From DASVAL01 sp035649575 (GTDB lineage: Bacteria; Planctomycetota; UBA1135; UBA2386), in contig DASRJH010000099.1 in assembly GCA_035649575.1 (NCBI GenBank), forward strand, positions 1-33,252: 33,252 nt of DNA, in the 5' to 3' direction. Positions 33,109 through 33,252 of the stretch are shown here, piece after piece. Each line of letters begins with the position of its first letter. Within the stretch, counting starts at the first letter, position 1. A program made the translations under genes and the position numbers. The notes below the pieces were generated by a model. The model made no database searches and was not told the DNA's origin. It was given only the letters and a program-made list of their open reading frames with translations.

Positions 33109-33252
33109 TCACCTGAGATTCAGTGAATGCAGACCGCCGGCGTCGACTCGAATAGTCTTGGTTCTACCGTTCCATTGCACATCGTACTCTCCGGCTGGAC
33201 AGACAAATCGGCGAAGACCCTCGGCATTCAAGAAGAATCTGCTGCTGCATCC
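33109..33252 (-). CDS. C-terminal end of a surface-type protein (cut by window edge)
   Basis: The reverse strand from 33252 to the stop at 33109-33111 reads SRFFLNAEGLRRFVCPAGEY, then DVQWNGRTKTIRVDAGGLHS and ends LNLR. The aG-x-Y-x-V strand followed by a T-x-x-V-x-A-G-x-x-x-x-L ending is typical of the last beta unit in CarboxypepD_reg-like or similar Ig-like proteins in this window. Only 47 codons are visible and GC content is lower than elsewhere. The gene runs off the window; its identity and length are unknown. Confidence 0.5.
   Translation of the reverse strand, partial: GCSSRFFLNAEGLRRFVCPAGEYDVQWNGRTKTIRVDAGGLHSLNLR

Overview
This is a high-GC bacterial window with strong G/C bias at third codon positions. 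It most likely comes from a planctomycete-like genome (Planctomycetota). The reasons are an ECF sigma factor of the Sigma70_ECF type overlapping a PknB-type kinase gene, a sigma factor fused to surface domains, several large membrane-anchored proteins built from carboxypeptidase-regulatory-like (CarboxypepD_reg) repeats, Tat-exported proteins and a kelch-propeller secreted protein. The lineage is inferred from gene content only. No rRNA, tRNA, CRISPR array or recognisable insertion sequence was seen.

Layout. 1-107 (-): start of a Tat-exported protein cut by the window edge. 191-2402 (+): ECF sigma factor and Ser/Thr kinase, overlapping. 2557-10135 (+): small conserved protein, serine-hydrolase lipoprotein, anchored CarboxypepD_reg protein, and a 1077-residue sigma factor fused through a membrane segment to CarboxypepD_reg repeats. 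10143-10331: C-terminal stub of a CHAT-type protein. 10366-10821 (+): SnoaL-like protein. 10834-15707 (-): short ORF, NTP_transf_8 nucleotidyltransferase with a 13-bp palindrome at its start, Tat-exported NAD-dependent epimerase-like protein, GT-C-type membrane glycosyltransferase, SRPBCC protein. 15858-19502 (+): two paralogous anchored HEAT-like proteins bracketing a damaged isoquinoline-1-oxidoreductase-type locus and a four-helix membrane protein. 19692-24332 (-): secretin-N-like exported protein, 731-residue EF-hand-like membrane protein, glycosyltransferase-TPR protein. 24467-25788 (+): proline dehydrogenase and a small TfoX/YjbR-like protein. 25832-26389 (-): PduO-type cobalamin adenosyltransferase. 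26585-32807 (+): kelch protein, 1015-residue CarboxypepD_reg protein, GT-C membrane protein. 33109-33252 (-): C-terminal end of another surface-type protein.

The most unusual signal is a dispersed element of about 60 nt, with five full copies, one hairpin-only copy and one possible 5' fragment. Each full copy has a TTGACGG-like 5' end, a GTG-rich middle and a terminal stem GGTTCGG/CCGAACC with a variable loop, followed by GCAG. Every copy with a hairpin lies 29-76 nt upstream of a + strand start codon, in the same orientation. The downstream genes include the tethered sigma factor, an anchored CarboxypepD_reg protein and both HEAT-like paralogues. One copy lies between divergent genes, which argues against a simple terminator there. 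A shared promoter or 5'-leader element is a reasonable hypothesis, but it is inferred.

The window also shows gene decay in which C-terminal ends persist: the CHAT stub, a CarboxypepD_reg-like tail at 18384-18560, and a fused, frameshifted remnant in the isoquinoline-oxidoreductase-type locus.
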